A stretch of DNA of 64,000 nucleotides from Kitasatospora sp052076145 (GCF_052076145.1 NZ_CP197246.1:6448001-6512000), one strand, 5' to 3'; shown: positions 32,947 through 41,598, counted from the first letter of the stretch. The notes: generated by a model not told the origin, from the sequence alone. A program made the numbers and translations.

Positions 32947-33519
32947 ATGGAGAGCACAGCGCGTGCCGTACCGGACAGGGTGGCGGCCGCCGAACTCGCC
33001 GCCGCCGAGGTGGGGTTCACCAAGAGCTGCACCCCTCAGGTCGGCAGGCTGCTCGCCCTGGCCGCCGCCGCGAAGCCGGCCGGAGTCGTCGCGGAGAGTG
33101 GCACGGGCTCGGGGGTGGGCACCGCCTGGCTGCACAGCGGGCTCGCCGGTGCGGGCGCCCGGCTGCTCACGGTCGAGCGTGACCAGGGGCTGGCCCGCCG
33201 GGCCGCCGAGCTCTTCGAGGACGACGAGCGGGTACGCGTACTCACCGGCGACTGGAGGCTGTTGGAGCCGCTCGCCCCCTTCGACGTCTTCTTCTGCGAC
33301 GGCGGCGGCAAGCGCGACGACCCGGAGCGGGTGATCGAACTGCTCGCCCCCGGTGGCCTGTTGATCCTGGACGACTTCACCCCCTCGCCGCACTGGCCGC
33401 CGCGCTTCGAGGGCGAGGTGGACGAACTCCGGCTGTTCTACCTCACCCACCCGGCGCTGGAGGCGAGCGAGGTGCTCACGACGCCCACCAGTTCGGCGGT
33501 CGTCGCGGCACGGCGGTGA
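32947..33519 (+). CDS. Class I SAM-dependent methyltransferase-like protein (O-methyltransferase type)
   Basis: A 190-residue Rossmann protein. The glycine motif reads VAESGTGSGVGTAWL (about 46-60), motif II is LTVERDQ, and the motif IV region FDVFFCDGGGKRDDPERV with LLAPGGLLILDDF follows. This pattern resembles caffeoyl-CoA-type O-methyltransferases. The substrate is unknown. ATG 32947 has a GGGGGAG stretch 8 bp upstream. Same direction as the CPT-type kinase and probably cotranscribed. Confidence 0.85.
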   Translation: MESTARAVPDRVAAAELAAAEVGFTKSCTPQVGRLLALAAAAKPAGVVAESGTGSGVGTAWLHSGLAGAGARLLTVERDQGLARRAAELFEDDERVRVLTGDWRLLEPLAPFDVFFCDGGGKRDDPERVIELLAPGGLLILDDFTPSPHWPPRFEGEVDELRLFYLTHPALEASEVLTTPTSSAVVAARR

Positions 33520-33523
33520 AGCA

Positions 33524-33571
33524 GTCGGCTCAGGTGGTCGGCTCAGGCGGTCAGTTCAGCCGGTCAGTTCG
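33524..33571. repeat. 13-bp imperfect tandem repeat
   Basis: Units GTCGGCTCAGGTG, GTCGGCTCAGGCG, GTCAGTTCAGCCG and a partial GTCAGTTCG lie head to tail between two convergent genes, and the last units encode the end of the acetyltransferase. Probably slippage-derived. Confidence 0.6.
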
Positions 33572-34071
33572 TCCGCCAGTAGATCCATCAGCAGGCCGTC
33601 GTGCCAACTGCCGTCGGCGGCACGCTCGTACCGGCGCATGATGCCGACCGGGCGGAAGCCGACCTTGCGGTAGCAGTGGATGGCGGCGGCGTTGTCGGCG
33701 GCCGGGTCGATCACCAGCCGGTGGAAGCCGTGGTCGGTGACCAGGTGCCGGGCCAGGGTGCGGACGGCGTCCGTGCCGAGGCCGCGTCCGTGCACGGCGG
33801 GGTCGAGGAAGATGTCCATGCCCGCGTGGCGGTAGTCCGGCGTCGGCTCGGCGTACCACTGGATCGCGCCGACCACCCGGCCGCCGTACTCGACCGCCAG
33901 CACCGGGGTGTCGGTGTCGGCCAGGTCCTCCGCGACCTCGGCCGCCAGATCCGGCCCGCCACGCCACCGGGCCAGCACCTCCGGCGTCGCCCGGATCGCG
34001 GCCAGCACCGGGATGTCGGCGGCCGTCGCCGGGCGCAGCGTGACGGCCGAGCCGTGCAGCGTCGTCTCCAT
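33556..34071 (-). CDS. GNAT acetyltransferase, AAC(6')-like
   Basis: A 171-residue acetyl-CoA-dependent acyltransferase. The GNAT core includes the acetyl-CoA pyrophosphate loop HGRGLGTDAVRTLARHL (motif A). The motif B region is VIDPAADNAAAIHCYRKVGF, and WYAEPTPDYRHAGMDIFL resembles AAC(6')-type aminoglycoside acetyltransferases and peptide-tailoring relatives. A resistance function is possible but not demonstrated by sequence. ATG 34071 has an AAGGA ribosome site. Confidence 0.87.
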   Translation of the reverse strand: METTLHGSAVTLRPATAADIPVLAAIRATPEVLARWRGGPDLAAEVAEDLADTDTPVLAVEYGGRVVGAIQWYAEPTPDYRHAGMDIFLDPAVHGRGLGTDAVRTLARHLVTDHGFHRLVIDPAADNAAAIHCYRKVGFRPVGIMRRYERAADGSWHDGLLMDLLADELTG

Positions 34072-34098
34072 TCCTTGATCTTCGCAGGAATGCCGCGC

Positions 34099-35025
34099 TC
34101 AGGCCGGATGGGAGAGCTCGCGTCGAATGCCGTCGGCGACGGCGTGGAGCTTGTCCGGGTTGGCCACGTTGTGGATGGTCGAGATGCGGCCTTCCGGATC
34201 GAAGTCGAAGGTCAGCGTGGCGATCACGCGGTCCGGGCCACGGAAGACCACCCCCGGGCCGCCGTTGATCCAGGTGAGCTCCGCCCGCATCTGACCGGGT
34301 TCGATGCCCTGGTAGGTCACGGTGCCGAGCGCGGCGAGCCAACCGGCCACGGTCTTCAGGCCGATGACCGGCTTGAGGGCCTGGCGGACCTTGCCGCCGC
34401 CGTCGGTCCACAGCGTCACGTCCGGGGAGAGCAGCTCCATCAGGGTGTTGATGTCGCCGCCCGTCGTCGCCGCGAAGAACCGCTCGGTGACGTCGCGTTG
34501 GCGGGCGCGGTCCGCGGTGAAGCGGGGCCGACGGGCCTGGACGTGCTCGCGGGCGCGGTGTGCGGCCTGCCGGACGGCCGACTCCGACCGTTCCACCGCC
34601 TCCGCGATCTCCGCATGGCTGAAGGCGAAGACCTCCTTCAGCACGAAGACCGCCCGCTCCAGGGGGCTCAGCGTCTCCAGGACGACCAGCAGCGCCATGG
34701 AGACCGAGTCCGCCGTGGCGACGCCGTCGGCGGTGTCCGGGCCGGTGAGGATCGGCTCGGGCAGCCACGGCCCGACGTAGGTCTCGCGCTGGTGGCGGGT
34801 CGAGCGGAGCCGCTCCATCGCCAGGTTGGAGATGATCCGGGTCAGGTAGGCCTTGGGGTCGGCGACCTGGGAGCGGTCGGCCGACGACCACTTGAACCAG
34901 GCGTCCTGGACGAGGTCCTCGGCGTCGGCGGCGGTGCCGAGGATGCGGTAGGCGACGGAGAAGAGCAGGGTGCGGTACTGCTGGAAGGCGAGCTGGTCGG
35001 GGCCGGGCTGCTGCGGCTGGGTCAC
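34099..35025 (-). CDS. ECF41-type RNA polymerase sigma factor (SigJ-like)
   Basis: A 308-residue extracytoplasmic-function sigma factor. Region sigma-2 (about 15-80; AYRILGTAADAEDLVQDAWF) and sigma-4 (about 110-165; LSPLERAVFVLKEVFAFSHA) are followed by a SnoaL-like domain (about 180-300). That domain carries the ECF41 hallmarks WTDGGGKV and NPDKL; in studied members it acts as a built-in anti-sigma/activator module, so no separate anti-sigma gene is expected. The GTG start at 35025 overlaps the stop of the oxidoreductase gene by four bases (GTGA), so the two are translationally coupled. Confidence 0.94.
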   Translation of the reverse strand: MTQPQQPGPDQLAFQQYRTLLFSVAYRILGTAADAEDLVQDAWFKWSSADRSQVADPKAYLTRIISNLAMERLRSTRHQRETYVGPWLPEPILTGPDTADGVATADSVSMALLVVLETLSPLERAVFVLKEVFAFSHAEIAEAVERSESAVRQAAHRAREHVQARRPRFTADRARQRDVTERFFAATTGGDINTLMELLSPDVTLWTDGGGKVRQALKPVIGLKTVAGWLAALGTVTYQGIEPGQMRAELTWINGGPGVVFRGPDRVIATLTFDFDPEGRISTIHNVANPDKLHAVADGIRRELSHPA

Positions 35026-36215
35026 TTGGCGCTCCTGATCCGGGTGTAGCGGCCGCCGTGCGGCCAGAGGGCGCCCGAGGCGGGCATCCTCTTCATGCGG
35101 GCGAAGGTCGCCCACGGCGCGGCGGAGACGGTCTCCTTGTACTTCGCGGCCCGCTTGCCGGTCAGCACGATCCGGCGCGGGCTGTCGTCGGGGTGGGTGA
35201 ACTGCACGACGGCGTCGCTCCGGCCCAGGCTGACGGGTGTGTGGTAGTAGCCGAAGCGGAAGGCCCTGGGCTCCTTGCCGGCCAGCACCCGCAGGATCGA
35301 CAGGGCCGCGTGCACGCCGGTGGGCATGCCGCTCTGGCAGGTCCCGTGCATCACGCCGTAGCCCTGACGGACCGCCGCCGCGTCGCCCACGGCGTAGACG
35401 TCCGAGTGGGAGACCGAGCGCAGCGCGCCGTCGGTGACCACCCGGCCGCGCTCGTCCGCGGTCAGGCCCGCGGCGGCGGCCAGCGGAGAGACGCGGGTGC
35501 CGCTGGTCCACAGCACCGCGGCGACCGGGACGCTGGAGCCGTCCGCGAGCTCGACGCTGTCCGGCAGCACCTTGACCACGTCCACGCCGCTGCGCACCTG
35601 CACACCCAGCCGGGCGAGCGCCGCGTCCAGGTAGGCCTTGGCCTTCGGGTGCATGCTCGCGCCCGGCTCCTGCCGGCCCAGCAGCACCACCTGGAGCTCC
35701 GGGTGCCGCTCGGCGATCTCGGCGGCGGCCTCGACGCCGGTCAGGCCGCTGCCGCCGACCACGACCGTCCCGTTGCCGAGCCGGGTCAGGTGGTCGGAGA
35801 GGAGGGCGGCGTCCTCCGGGCCGTTGAGGGTGTAGGCGTGGTCGTCCACGCCGGGGACGGCGACGGTGTCCGCGACGCTGCCCAGGCCGTAGACCAGGGT
35901 GTCGTACCGCAGGACCCGGTCGTCGTCGATCCGGACGGTCTTCGCCTCGGCGTCCACGGCGGTGACCCAGCCACGGACGAAGTCGGCGCCGGTGCCGTCC
36001 AGCAGCTCCGGGATGTTCATCTCGGCCGTCTCCTGGCCCGTGGCGGTCATGTGCAGGCGGAGCCGCTCGGTGAAGCTGCTGTACGGGTTGACCAGCGTCA
36101 CCCGCAGGTTCCCGCGCTTCCTGGTGCGGGCCGCGAGCTGGATCGCGGCGGAGAGCCCGGCGTAGCCCGCGCCCAGGACCAGGACCTCGTGCTGCTGTGC
36201 TGCTGTCGTGTTCAT
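35022..36215 (-). CDS. FAD/NAD(P)-dependent oxidoreductase linked to ECF41 sigma
   Basis: A 397-residue two-dinucleotide-binding flavoprotein like type II NADH dehydrogenases or ferredoxin reductases. It has FAD motif VLVLGAGYAGLSAAIQLA, NAD motif VVVGGSGLTGVEAAAEIAER and the late FAD motif VYAVGDAAAV. No C-terminal membrane anchor is obvious. ECF41 factors commonly sit beside an oxidoreductase, carboxymuconolactone decarboxylase or epimerase gene as their main target. Here the gene lies upstream, sharing an ECF41-type promoter. ATG 36215 has GGGAG about 9 bp upstream. Electron acceptor unknown. Confidence 0.91.
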   Translation of the reverse strand: MNTTAAQQHEVLVLGAGYAGLSAAIQLAARTRKRGNLRVTLVNPYSSFTERLRLHMTATGQETAEMNIPELLDGTGADFVRGWVTAVDAEAKTVRIDDDRVLRYDTLVYGLGSVADTVAVPGVDDHAYTLNGPEDAALLSDHLTRLGNGTVVVGGSGLTGVEAAAEIAERHPELQVVLLGRQEPGASMHPKAKAYLDAALARLGVQVRSGVDVVKVLPDSVELADGSSVPVAAVLWTSGTRVSPLAAAAGLTADERGRVVTDGALRSVSHSDVYAVGDAAAVRQGYGVMHGTCQSGMPTGVHAALSILRVLAGKEPRAFRFGYYHTPVSLGRSDAVVQFTHPDDSPRRIVLTGKRAAKYKETVSAAPWATFARMKRMPASGALWPHGGRYTRIRSAK

Positions 36216-36267
36216 CGCTCTGCTGTCTCCCTCGTGCCGGTCGTTCCCGCTGTGCGGACGACCACCA

Positions 36268-36295
36268 GACGCAAGCTGCCCTTCCGTTCGTGACA
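36268..36295 (-). promoter_or_regulatory. ECF41-type promoter
   Basis: On the minus strand TGTCACG (36295-36289) and CGTC (36271-36268) are separated by 17 bases. They match the known ECF41 consensus TGTCACA-N16-CGTC apart from one base and one spacer position. It lies 53 bp upstream of the oxidoreductase ATG, so the sigma factor probably drives its own operon. Confidence 0.7.
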
Positions 36296-36300
36296 TGCGT

Positions 36301-36324
36301 GCGATGTGGCCTGCGTCACATCGC
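36301..36324. promoter_or_regulatory. 8-bp-arm palindrome between divergent genes
   Basis: GCGATGTG (36301-36308) and CACATCGC (36317-36324) pair perfectly across an 8-bp spacer. It is placed just upstream of the ECF41 promoter and 120 bp before the next plus-strand -10 box; a possible operator for an unknown regulator. The 311-base gap holding it, the ECF41 promoter and the TAGACT box contains no gene I can support. Confidence 0.4.
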
Positions 36325-36445
36325 GAGGGGAGCGCGGTCGCGCGCGGCATTCAACCATGATCGACCGGCTGTGCGCGGAGACTGACGGGGCGGCAGAAGC
36401 CGCAGGCCCGGTGGCAGGGGCTGGTACCTCCCTGCCGCGCCGCCG

Positions 36446-36451
36446 TAGACT
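36446..36451 (+). promoter_or_regulatory. Candidate -10 box TAGACT
   Basis: TAGACT is a classic streptomycete housekeeping -10 hexamer. It lies 74 bp upstream of the methyltransferase GTG. The -35 region is not convincing. Confidence 0.35.
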
Positions 36452-36525
36452 GCGTGCGAAAAGTCGGACCGGTGCCGGGCGTTGCAGTGCTGCCCGCCCG
36501 GCGGAGCAGCGGAGGGGAGCCGGCC

Positions 36526-37368
36526 GTGCAGACCGGTCAGCCGAGCCGGACGGCCTGGGCCGTCGCGCGCCACCGAGCCGTCCACCAACTGGTCGAAGCC
36601 GGACGGGTCTTCACCGACCCGCTGGCCGTCCGCCTGCTGGGTGTGGACCCGGCGGAGCTGGCCGAGGAGGCGGGGCAGCAGCCCGAGCGACGGCCGATGC
36701 GGCTCTTCCTGGCGGCCCGCAGCCGGTTCGCCGAGGACTGCCTCGCGGCGGCGTACGCCGACGGCACCCGGCAGTTGGTGGTGCTGGGGGCCGGGCTGGA
36801 CACCTTCGCCTACCGCAACCCCCACGCCGAGGGCGGGTTGCGGGTCTTCGAGGTCGACCACCCCGCGAGCCAGGAGTGGAAGCGCCGACGGCTGGCCGAG
36901 GCCGGGATCGTGGCGCCGGGCTCGCTCACCTACGTGCCGGTGGACTTCGAGACCGCCACGCTTGCCGAAGAGCTGGCCGCCGCCGGGTTCGACCGCGACC
37001 GGCCGTCGTTCTTCAGCTGGCTCGGCGTGGTGCCCTACCTGTCCCGCGACGCGGTGCTCGCCACGCTGCGCTTCGTCGGCGCACTCCCCGGCGGGGCCCG
37101 GATAGTCCTCGACTACGGCGACCCGCCCGAGAACCTCCCGCCGGAGCGCCGCGCGGACCACGAGGCGCGGGCGCTGCGGGTCGCGGCCCTCGGGGAGCCC
37201 TGGCTCACCTACTTCGCCCCCGAGGAGCTCGCGGCAGAGCTCGCCGCCCTCGGCCTGACGGTCCTGAATGATCTCGGCCCCGACGGTGTCGCCACCCGCT
37301 ACCTGGGCCTCCCGCCCGGCCGGGTCAGCGGAGCGGGCGGTCACCTCACCCTGGCGGGGAGCCGCTGA
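36526..37368 (+). CDS. LCM-family (PPM1/TIGR00027) SAM-dependent methyltransferase
   Basis: A 280-residue methyltransferase of the leucine carboxyl methyltransferase fold, abundant in actinobacteria. Signature segments: RSRFAEDCL, the SAM loop LVVLGAGLDTFAYRNPH, FEVDHPASQEWKRRRL, then FFSWLGVVPYLSRDAVLATL. Mycobacterial and streptomycete members act on small metabolites rather than proteins; substrate unknown. GTG 36526 is chosen for GGAGGGGAG 7 bp upstream; an earlier GTG (36454) sits too close to the TAGACT box. Confidence 0.9.
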   Translation: MQTGQPSRTAWAVARHRAVHQLVEAGRVFTDPLAVRLLGVDPAELAEEAGQQPERRPMRLFLAARSRFAEDCLAAAYADGTRQLVVLGAGLDTFAYRNPHAEGGLRVFEVDHPASQEWKRRRLAEAGIVAPGSLTYVPVDFETATLAEELAAAGFDRDRPSFFSWLGVVPYLSRDAVLATLRFVGALPGGARIVLDYGDPPENLPPERRADHEARALRVAALGEPWLTYFAPEELAAELAALGLTVLNDLGPDGVATRYLGLPPGRVSGAGGHLTLAGSR

Positions 37369-37453
37369 GGCGCACCACCTCCGTCGCCGGGCGGACACCT
37401 GCGCCAGGTAGGGTGCCGCCCGGCATTGGCGCGGCAGGAGGAGCGGGCGGACG

Positions 37454-38716
37454 ATGAACCCCCACGGCGGTACCCAGATACCGGTACCAGCTCCGGCCCT
37501 GCGGCGGCGGCTCGGGGTGTTCGACGCCGTCGTGGTCGGCCTCGGGGCGATGATCGGCGCGGGTGTCTTCTCCGCGCTGGCCCCCGCCGCTGCGGCGGCC
37601 GGATCCGGGCTGCTGCTCGGGCTGGCGCTGGCCGCCGTGGTCGCGTACTGCAACGCGACCTCCTCCGCGCGGCTGGCCGCCCGCTACCCGGCCTCCGGCG
37701 GCACGTACGTCTACGGCCGCGAGCGGCTCGGCGCGTTCTGGGGGTATCTCGCCGGGTGGGGGTTCGTGGTCGGCAAGACCGCCTCCTGCGCGGCGATGGC
37801 CCTGACTGTCGGCCTGTACGTCTGGCCCGGCCATGCCCGCGCGGTCGCCGTCGCGGCCGTCGTGGCGCTGACAGCCGTCAACTACGCGGGCGTCCAGAAG
37901 GCCGCCTGGCTGGCCCGGTCGATCGTCGCCGCGGTGCTCGCGGTGCTCGCAGCCGTCGTCGTCTCGTGTCTGGCCGGGGGAGCCGCCGACACCGCGCGGC
38001 TCGCGATCGGCGGCGACACCGGGCCCGGCGGCGTCCTGCGGGCGGCCGGGCTGCTGTTCTTCGCCTTCGCCGGGTACGCCCGGATCGCCACGCTCGGCGA
38101 GGAGGTCCGCGACCCCGAGCGCACCATCCCGCGCGCGGTGCCGATCGCCCTCGGTCTGACGCTCGCCGTGTACGCGGCCGTCGCCGTCGCGGTGCTCGCC
38201 GTACTCGGCCCGGACCGGCTCGCCCACGCCGCCGCGCCGCTCACCGAGGCCGTCCGCGCGGCGGGCGCCCCCGGGCTCGCCCCGGTGGTGAACGCCGGCG
38301 CCGCCGTCGCGGCCCTCGGGTCGCTGCTCGCGCTCATCCTCGGAGTCTCCCGCACCACCCTCGCGATGGCCCGGGACCGCCACCTGCCCCACGCCCTCGC
38401 CGCCGTCCACCCGCGCTTCCAGGTGCCGCACCGGGCCGAGCTCGCCGTCGGCACCGTCGTCGCGCTGCTCGCCGCCACCACCGACCTGCGCGGCGTGATC
38501 GGCTTCTCCTCCTTCGGCGTGCTGGCCTACTACGCGATCGCCAACGCCGCCGCCCTCACCCTCACCCGCGCCGAACGCCGCCCGCCCCGCGCCGTCCCGG
38601 TCGTCGGCCTGGCCGGCTGCCTCGCCCTCGCCTGCGCCCTCCCCGCCGCCTCCGCCCTCTCCGGCGCGGCCGTGCTCGCCGCCGGCGCCGCCGTGTACGG
38701 GCTCCGCCGCCGCTGA
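37454..38716 (+). CDS. APC-family amino acid permease
   Basis: A 420-residue inner-membrane transporter with about 12 hydrophobic helices. The unwound helix-1 motif GLGAMIGAGVFSALAP binds substrate backbone in this family, and GYARIATLGEEVRDPERTIP (helix 6 and loop) is diagnostic. It should import amino acids or related amines by proton or exchange coupling; specificity is not predictable. ATG 37454 has GGAGGAG upstream, and TAGGGT near 37408 may be the -10 box. Confidence 0.92.
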   Translation: MNPHGGTQIPVPAPALRRRLGVFDAVVVGLGAMIGAGVFSALAPAAAAAGSGLLLGLALAAVVAYCNATSSARLAARYPASGGTYVYGRERLGAFWGYLAGWGFVVGKTASCAAMALTVGLYVWPGHARAVAVAAVVALTAVNYAGVQKAAWLARSIVAAVLAVLAAVVVSCLAGGAADTARLAIGGDTGPGGVLRAAGLLFFAFAGYARIATLGEEVRDPERTIPRAVPIALGLTLAVYAAVAVAVLAVLGPDRLAHAAAPLTEAVRAAGAPGLAPVVNAGAAVAALGSLLALILGVSRTTLAMARDRHLPHALAAVHPRFQVPHRAELAVGTVVALLAATTDLRGVIGFSSFGVLAYYAIANAAALTLTRAERRPPRAVPVVGLAGCLALACALPAASALSGAAVLAAGAAVYGLRRR

Positions 38717-38773
38717 ACGCGTCCGCCGGGCGTGTCCGTCGGCTCCTGCGCTCTCGGCTAGCCTGAGGGCACG

Positions 38774-39916
38774 ATGAACAGTTTGACGACGTCCACCGGC
38801 GCATTCGACCTCACCCGCTACCCTGCGGACCCGCGTGACCAGCTCCGCGCCTGGGACGCCGCCGACGAGTACCTGCTGCGCCACCTCGCCGAGGGGCCCG
38901 AACCGAGCGGCACCGTCGTCGTGCTGGGCGACCGCTGGGGAGCGCTCGTCACGGCGCTCGCCGCGCACCGCCCGGTGCAGATCAGCGACTCCTACCTCGG
39001 ACGGCAGGCGACCACCGCCAACCTCCGCCGCAACACCGCCGAGCCGGACGCCGTACAACTGCTCACCACTCAGGACCCGCCGCCCGAGCGGATCGACACC
39101 CTGCTCGTCCGGGTGCCCAAGAGCCTCGCGCTGCTGGAGGACCAGCTGCACCGGCTGGCCCCGGCCATCCACCCGGGCACCGTGGTGATCGGCACCGGCA
39201 TGGTCACCGAGATCCACACCTCGACGCTCCAGCTCTTCGAGCGGCTGATCGGGCCGACCCGCACCTCGCTGGCCGCGAAGAAGGCCCGGCTGATCTTCTG
39301 CACGCCCGACCCGGCCCTCGCCCGCACCCCCAGCCCCTGGCCGCGCAGCTACGCCCTGCCCACCGACATCGGCGTCGTCTCCGGACGGACCGTCACCAAC
39401 CACGCCGGGATCTTCTGCGCCGAACGCCTCGACATCGGCACCCGCTTCCTGCTCCGCCACCTGCCCCGCCGCAGCGGCCCCGAGCTGGTCGCCGACCTCG
39501 GCTGCGGCAACGGCGTCGTCGGTACGGCCGCCGCGCTCGCCAACCCCGAGGCGGAGCTGCTCTTCGTCGACGAGTCCCACCAGGCCGTCGCCTCCGCCGA
39601 GGCCACCTTCCGGGCCAACCTCCCCGCCACCGCGAAGGCCACCTTCCGGGCGGGCGACGGCCTCACGGGCACCCCCGCCCGCTCGCTCGACCTGGTGCTC
39701 AACAACCCGCCCTTCCACAGCCACCAGGCGACCACCGACGCCACCGCCTGGCGGATGTTCACCGGTGCCCGTGACGCGCTGCGCCCCGGCGGCGAGCTCT
39801 GGGTCGTCGGCAACCGCCACCTCGGGTACCACGTCAAGCTGCGCCGCCTCTTCGGCAACTGCGAACTCGTGGCGAGCGACCCGAAGTTCGTCGTCCTGCG
39901 GTCCGTCCGGCGCTGA
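38774..39916 (+). CDS. RlmG/RsmC-like methyltransferase
   Basis: A 380-residue protein with a degenerate N-terminal methyltransferase-like domain (about 20-200) and an active C-terminal domain (about 210-375). The latter has the SAM loop VADLGCGNGVVGTAAAL and catalytic NNPPFH. This duplicated layout is that of rRNA guanine-N2 methyltransferases RlmG and RsmC, so 23S or 16S rRNA is the likely target. ATG 38774 follows TAGCCT (38759-38764) closely; a GAGGG stretch could serve as ribosome site. Confidence 0.9.
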   Translation: MNSLTTSTGAFDLTRYPADPRDQLRAWDAADEYLLRHLAEGPEPSGTVVVLGDRWGALVTALAAHRPVQISDSYLGRQATTANLRRNTAEPDAVQLLTTQDPPPERIDTLLVRVPKSLALLEDQLHRLAPAIHPGTVVIGTGMVTEIHTSTLQLFERLIGPTRTSLAAKKARLIFCTPDPALARTPSPWPRSYALPTDIGVVSGRTVTNHAGIFCAERLDIGTRFLLRHLPRRSGPELVADLGCGNGVVGTAAALANPEAELLFVDESHQAVASAEATFRANLPATAKATFRAGDGLTGTPARSLDLVLNNPPFHSHQATTDATAWRMFTGARDALRPGGELWVVGNRHLGYHVKLRRLFGNCELVASDPKFVVLRSVRR

Positions 39917-39932
39917 CCCTGCGCGGGCGGGG

Positions 39933-40436
39933 TCAGGGACGCGGCCCGACGGGGAGCACCAGCACCCGGACGAAGTCGACTGCGCCCGCCCGGCGGTAGA
40001 ACCGCAGGGCGCCCACGTTGCCCGCCACCACCGAGACCCGCATCGCCGTCAGGCCCTGCCCGGCGACGTGCGCCCGTGCGGCGTCCAGCAGGGCCTGGCC
40101 GACACCGCCGCCACGGGCCGTCTCGTCGACGGTCAGCGTCTCCAGCACCCCCGCCCTGTCCCCCCACTCCCACGACCCGGGCGCCTCCACCACCCGCACC
40201 ACGGCGTAGCCGAGCGGCCCGGCCGGGCCACGGGCCAGCAGCGCCAGCGTCAGCGGGTCGGCCAGCCACTCCACGTACTGCGCCCGCCTGATCCGCCACG
40301 ACTCCTCGGCCGTCCGGACGGCCCCCAGAGCGGCCAACTGCGGCGCCGCCCGGACGTGGTGGGCGAGCAGCTGCGCCCAGAGCGGCTCCGCCCGGTCGAT
40401 GTCCTCGGCGGCCAGTCCCTCGATCTCGTACTCCAC
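39933..40436 (-). CDS. GNAT-family acetyltransferase
   Basis: A 167-residue acetyltransferase. The acetyl-CoA loop reads ARGGGVGQALLDAARAHV, followed by MRVSVVAGNVGALRFYRRAG. Substrate unknown. GTG 40436 starts the domain (VEYEIEGLAAEDIDRAEPLW). Twenty bases after the HAD gene on the same strand, so probably cotranscribed with it. Confidence 0.88.
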   Translation of the reverse strand: MEYEIEGLAAEDIDRAEPLWAQLLAHHVRAAPQLAALGAVRTAEESWRIRRAQYVEWLADPLTLALLARGPAGPLGYAVVRVVEAPGSWEWGDRAGVLETLTVDETARGGGVGQALLDAARAHVAGQGLTAMRVSVVAGNVGALRFYRRAGAVDFVRVLVLPVGPRP

Positions 40437-40456
40437 GACCGGCAGCGTACGCGGGG

Positions 40457-41092
40457 TCAGCTCCAGTGCCCCGCCAGCGCTCCGGCCAGGTCGGCGGGGG
40501 TGCGGTGCAGGACACCGGTCATGCCGAGGGCGACGGCGGCGGCGACGTTCTCGGCGCGGTCGTCGACGAACAGGCAGCGGTCGGGGGCCGCTCCGGCACG
40601 CTCGGCGGCGAGTTGGTAGATCCGCTTGTCCGGCTTGGCGGCGCCGACGCGGGCGCTGTTGACCGCGTCGGCGGCGAAGTCGTCCAGGCCGAGCGCGGCG
40701 AGGTCGTCCTCCAGCCAGCGGGTGGCGTTGGTGACCAGCAGGACGGGGACGTGGGCCCGCGCCCGGCGCAGCAGCTCCACCGCCGTCCCGTCGGCCCAAC
40801 TCGGGCTGTCGGCAAACGCCTCGGCCAGGGCCCGGCCCGCCTCCGGCGTCGGCACTCGCCCGGCCAGCCCGTCGGCGATCGCCGACCGCCACTGCGGCTT
40901 GGTCAACTCCCCGAGCACCAGCGGCATCCCGACCCCCGGAGCGAACGCCGCCCCGGCGGTGCTGCCCGGGGCGAGCCCCGCAGCCTGTTCCAGCCGGACG
41001 ACCTCGCGGTGGTCGAAGAACCGGATCACCCCGTCCAGATCGCACAGCACGGCGTCGAAGGGCAGGTCGCGGGGGTTCTCGGTGAGAGTCAC
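40457..41092 (-). CDS. HAD-superfamily hydrolase
   Basis: A 211-residue phosphatase-like enzyme. Motif I VLCDLDGVI holds the nucleophile Asp, motif II is LLVTNATRW, motif III Lys is in GAAKPDKRIY and motif IV is LFVDDRAENV. The cap is a short helical C1 type. Small phosphorylated metabolites are the usual substrates. GTG 41092 is the first start. Upstream of the GNAT gene in the same direction. Confidence 0.92.
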   Translation of the reverse strand: MTLTENPRDLPFDAVLCDLDGVIRFFDHREVVRLEQAAGLAPGSTAGAAFAPGVGMPLVLGELTKPQWRSAIADGLAGRVPTPEAGRALAEAFADSPSWADGTAVELLRRARAHVPVLLVTNATRWLEDDLAALGLDDFAADAVNSARVGAAKPDKRIYQLAAERAGAAPDRCLFVDDRAENVAAAVALGMTGVLHRTPADLAGALAGHWS

Positions 41093-41211
41093 GTGGTCTG
41101 ACTATCAGGTATGCGGGTGGCTCTGCCAGTTGGACGGCTCTGCGCCCTCTGAGAGGATCTTCGGAGGATCTTCGAACGGCCGGCTGACAGACAGATCACC
41201 TGGGAGGACCA

Positions 41212-41598
41212 GTGCAGCACTTCGTACGCCCCGACGGCATGCCCCCCGCCAACGGGTACAGCCACGCCGTCGCGTTCACCGGCGCCACGGTCGCGGTCTC
41301 CGGGCAGCTCCCGCTGGACGCGGACGGCAAGGTGGTGGGGGAGGGTGACGCCGAGGCGCAGACCCGGCAGGTCTTCCAGAACCTGGAGCGGGCCCTGGCG
41401 GCGGCCGGCGCCGGCTTCGCCGATGTGGTGAAGCTGTCGATCTACCTCACCGACCTGGCCGACCTCCCGGCCTTCCGCCGGGTGCGCGACGAGTTCATCG
41501 ATGTCCAGCTGCCGCCCGCCAGTTCCGCCGTCCAGGTGGCCGGTCTGGTGATCCCCGGCTGCCGGATCGAGGTGGACGCGCTGGCCGTGCTTCGGTAG
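41212..41598 (+). CDS. Rid-family (YjgF/YER057c) protein, Arg-less subgroup
   Basis: A 128-residue trimeric-fold protein. The family body is intact (VAVSGQLPLDADGKVVGEGD ... VVKLSIYLTDLADLPAFRRV). In RidA the deaminase arginine lies in PARSCVEV; here the segment reads PASSAVQV, so the Arg is replaced by Ser. Imine/enamine deaminase activity is therefore doubtful and another ligand likely. GTG 41212 has GGGAGG 4-5 bp upstream. Confidence 0.9.
   Translation: MQHFVRPDGMPPANGYSHAVAFTGATVAVSGQLPLDADGKVVGEGDAEAQTRQVFQNLERALAAAGAGFADVVKLSIYLTDLADLPAFRRVRDEFIDVQLPPASSAVQVAGLVIPGCRIEVDALAVLR

Noticed and set aside
37346..39832. 828-codon minus-strand frame
   Set aside because: Gly/Arg/Asp-rich mirror of the permease and methyltransferase genes, which have clear domains on the plus strand.
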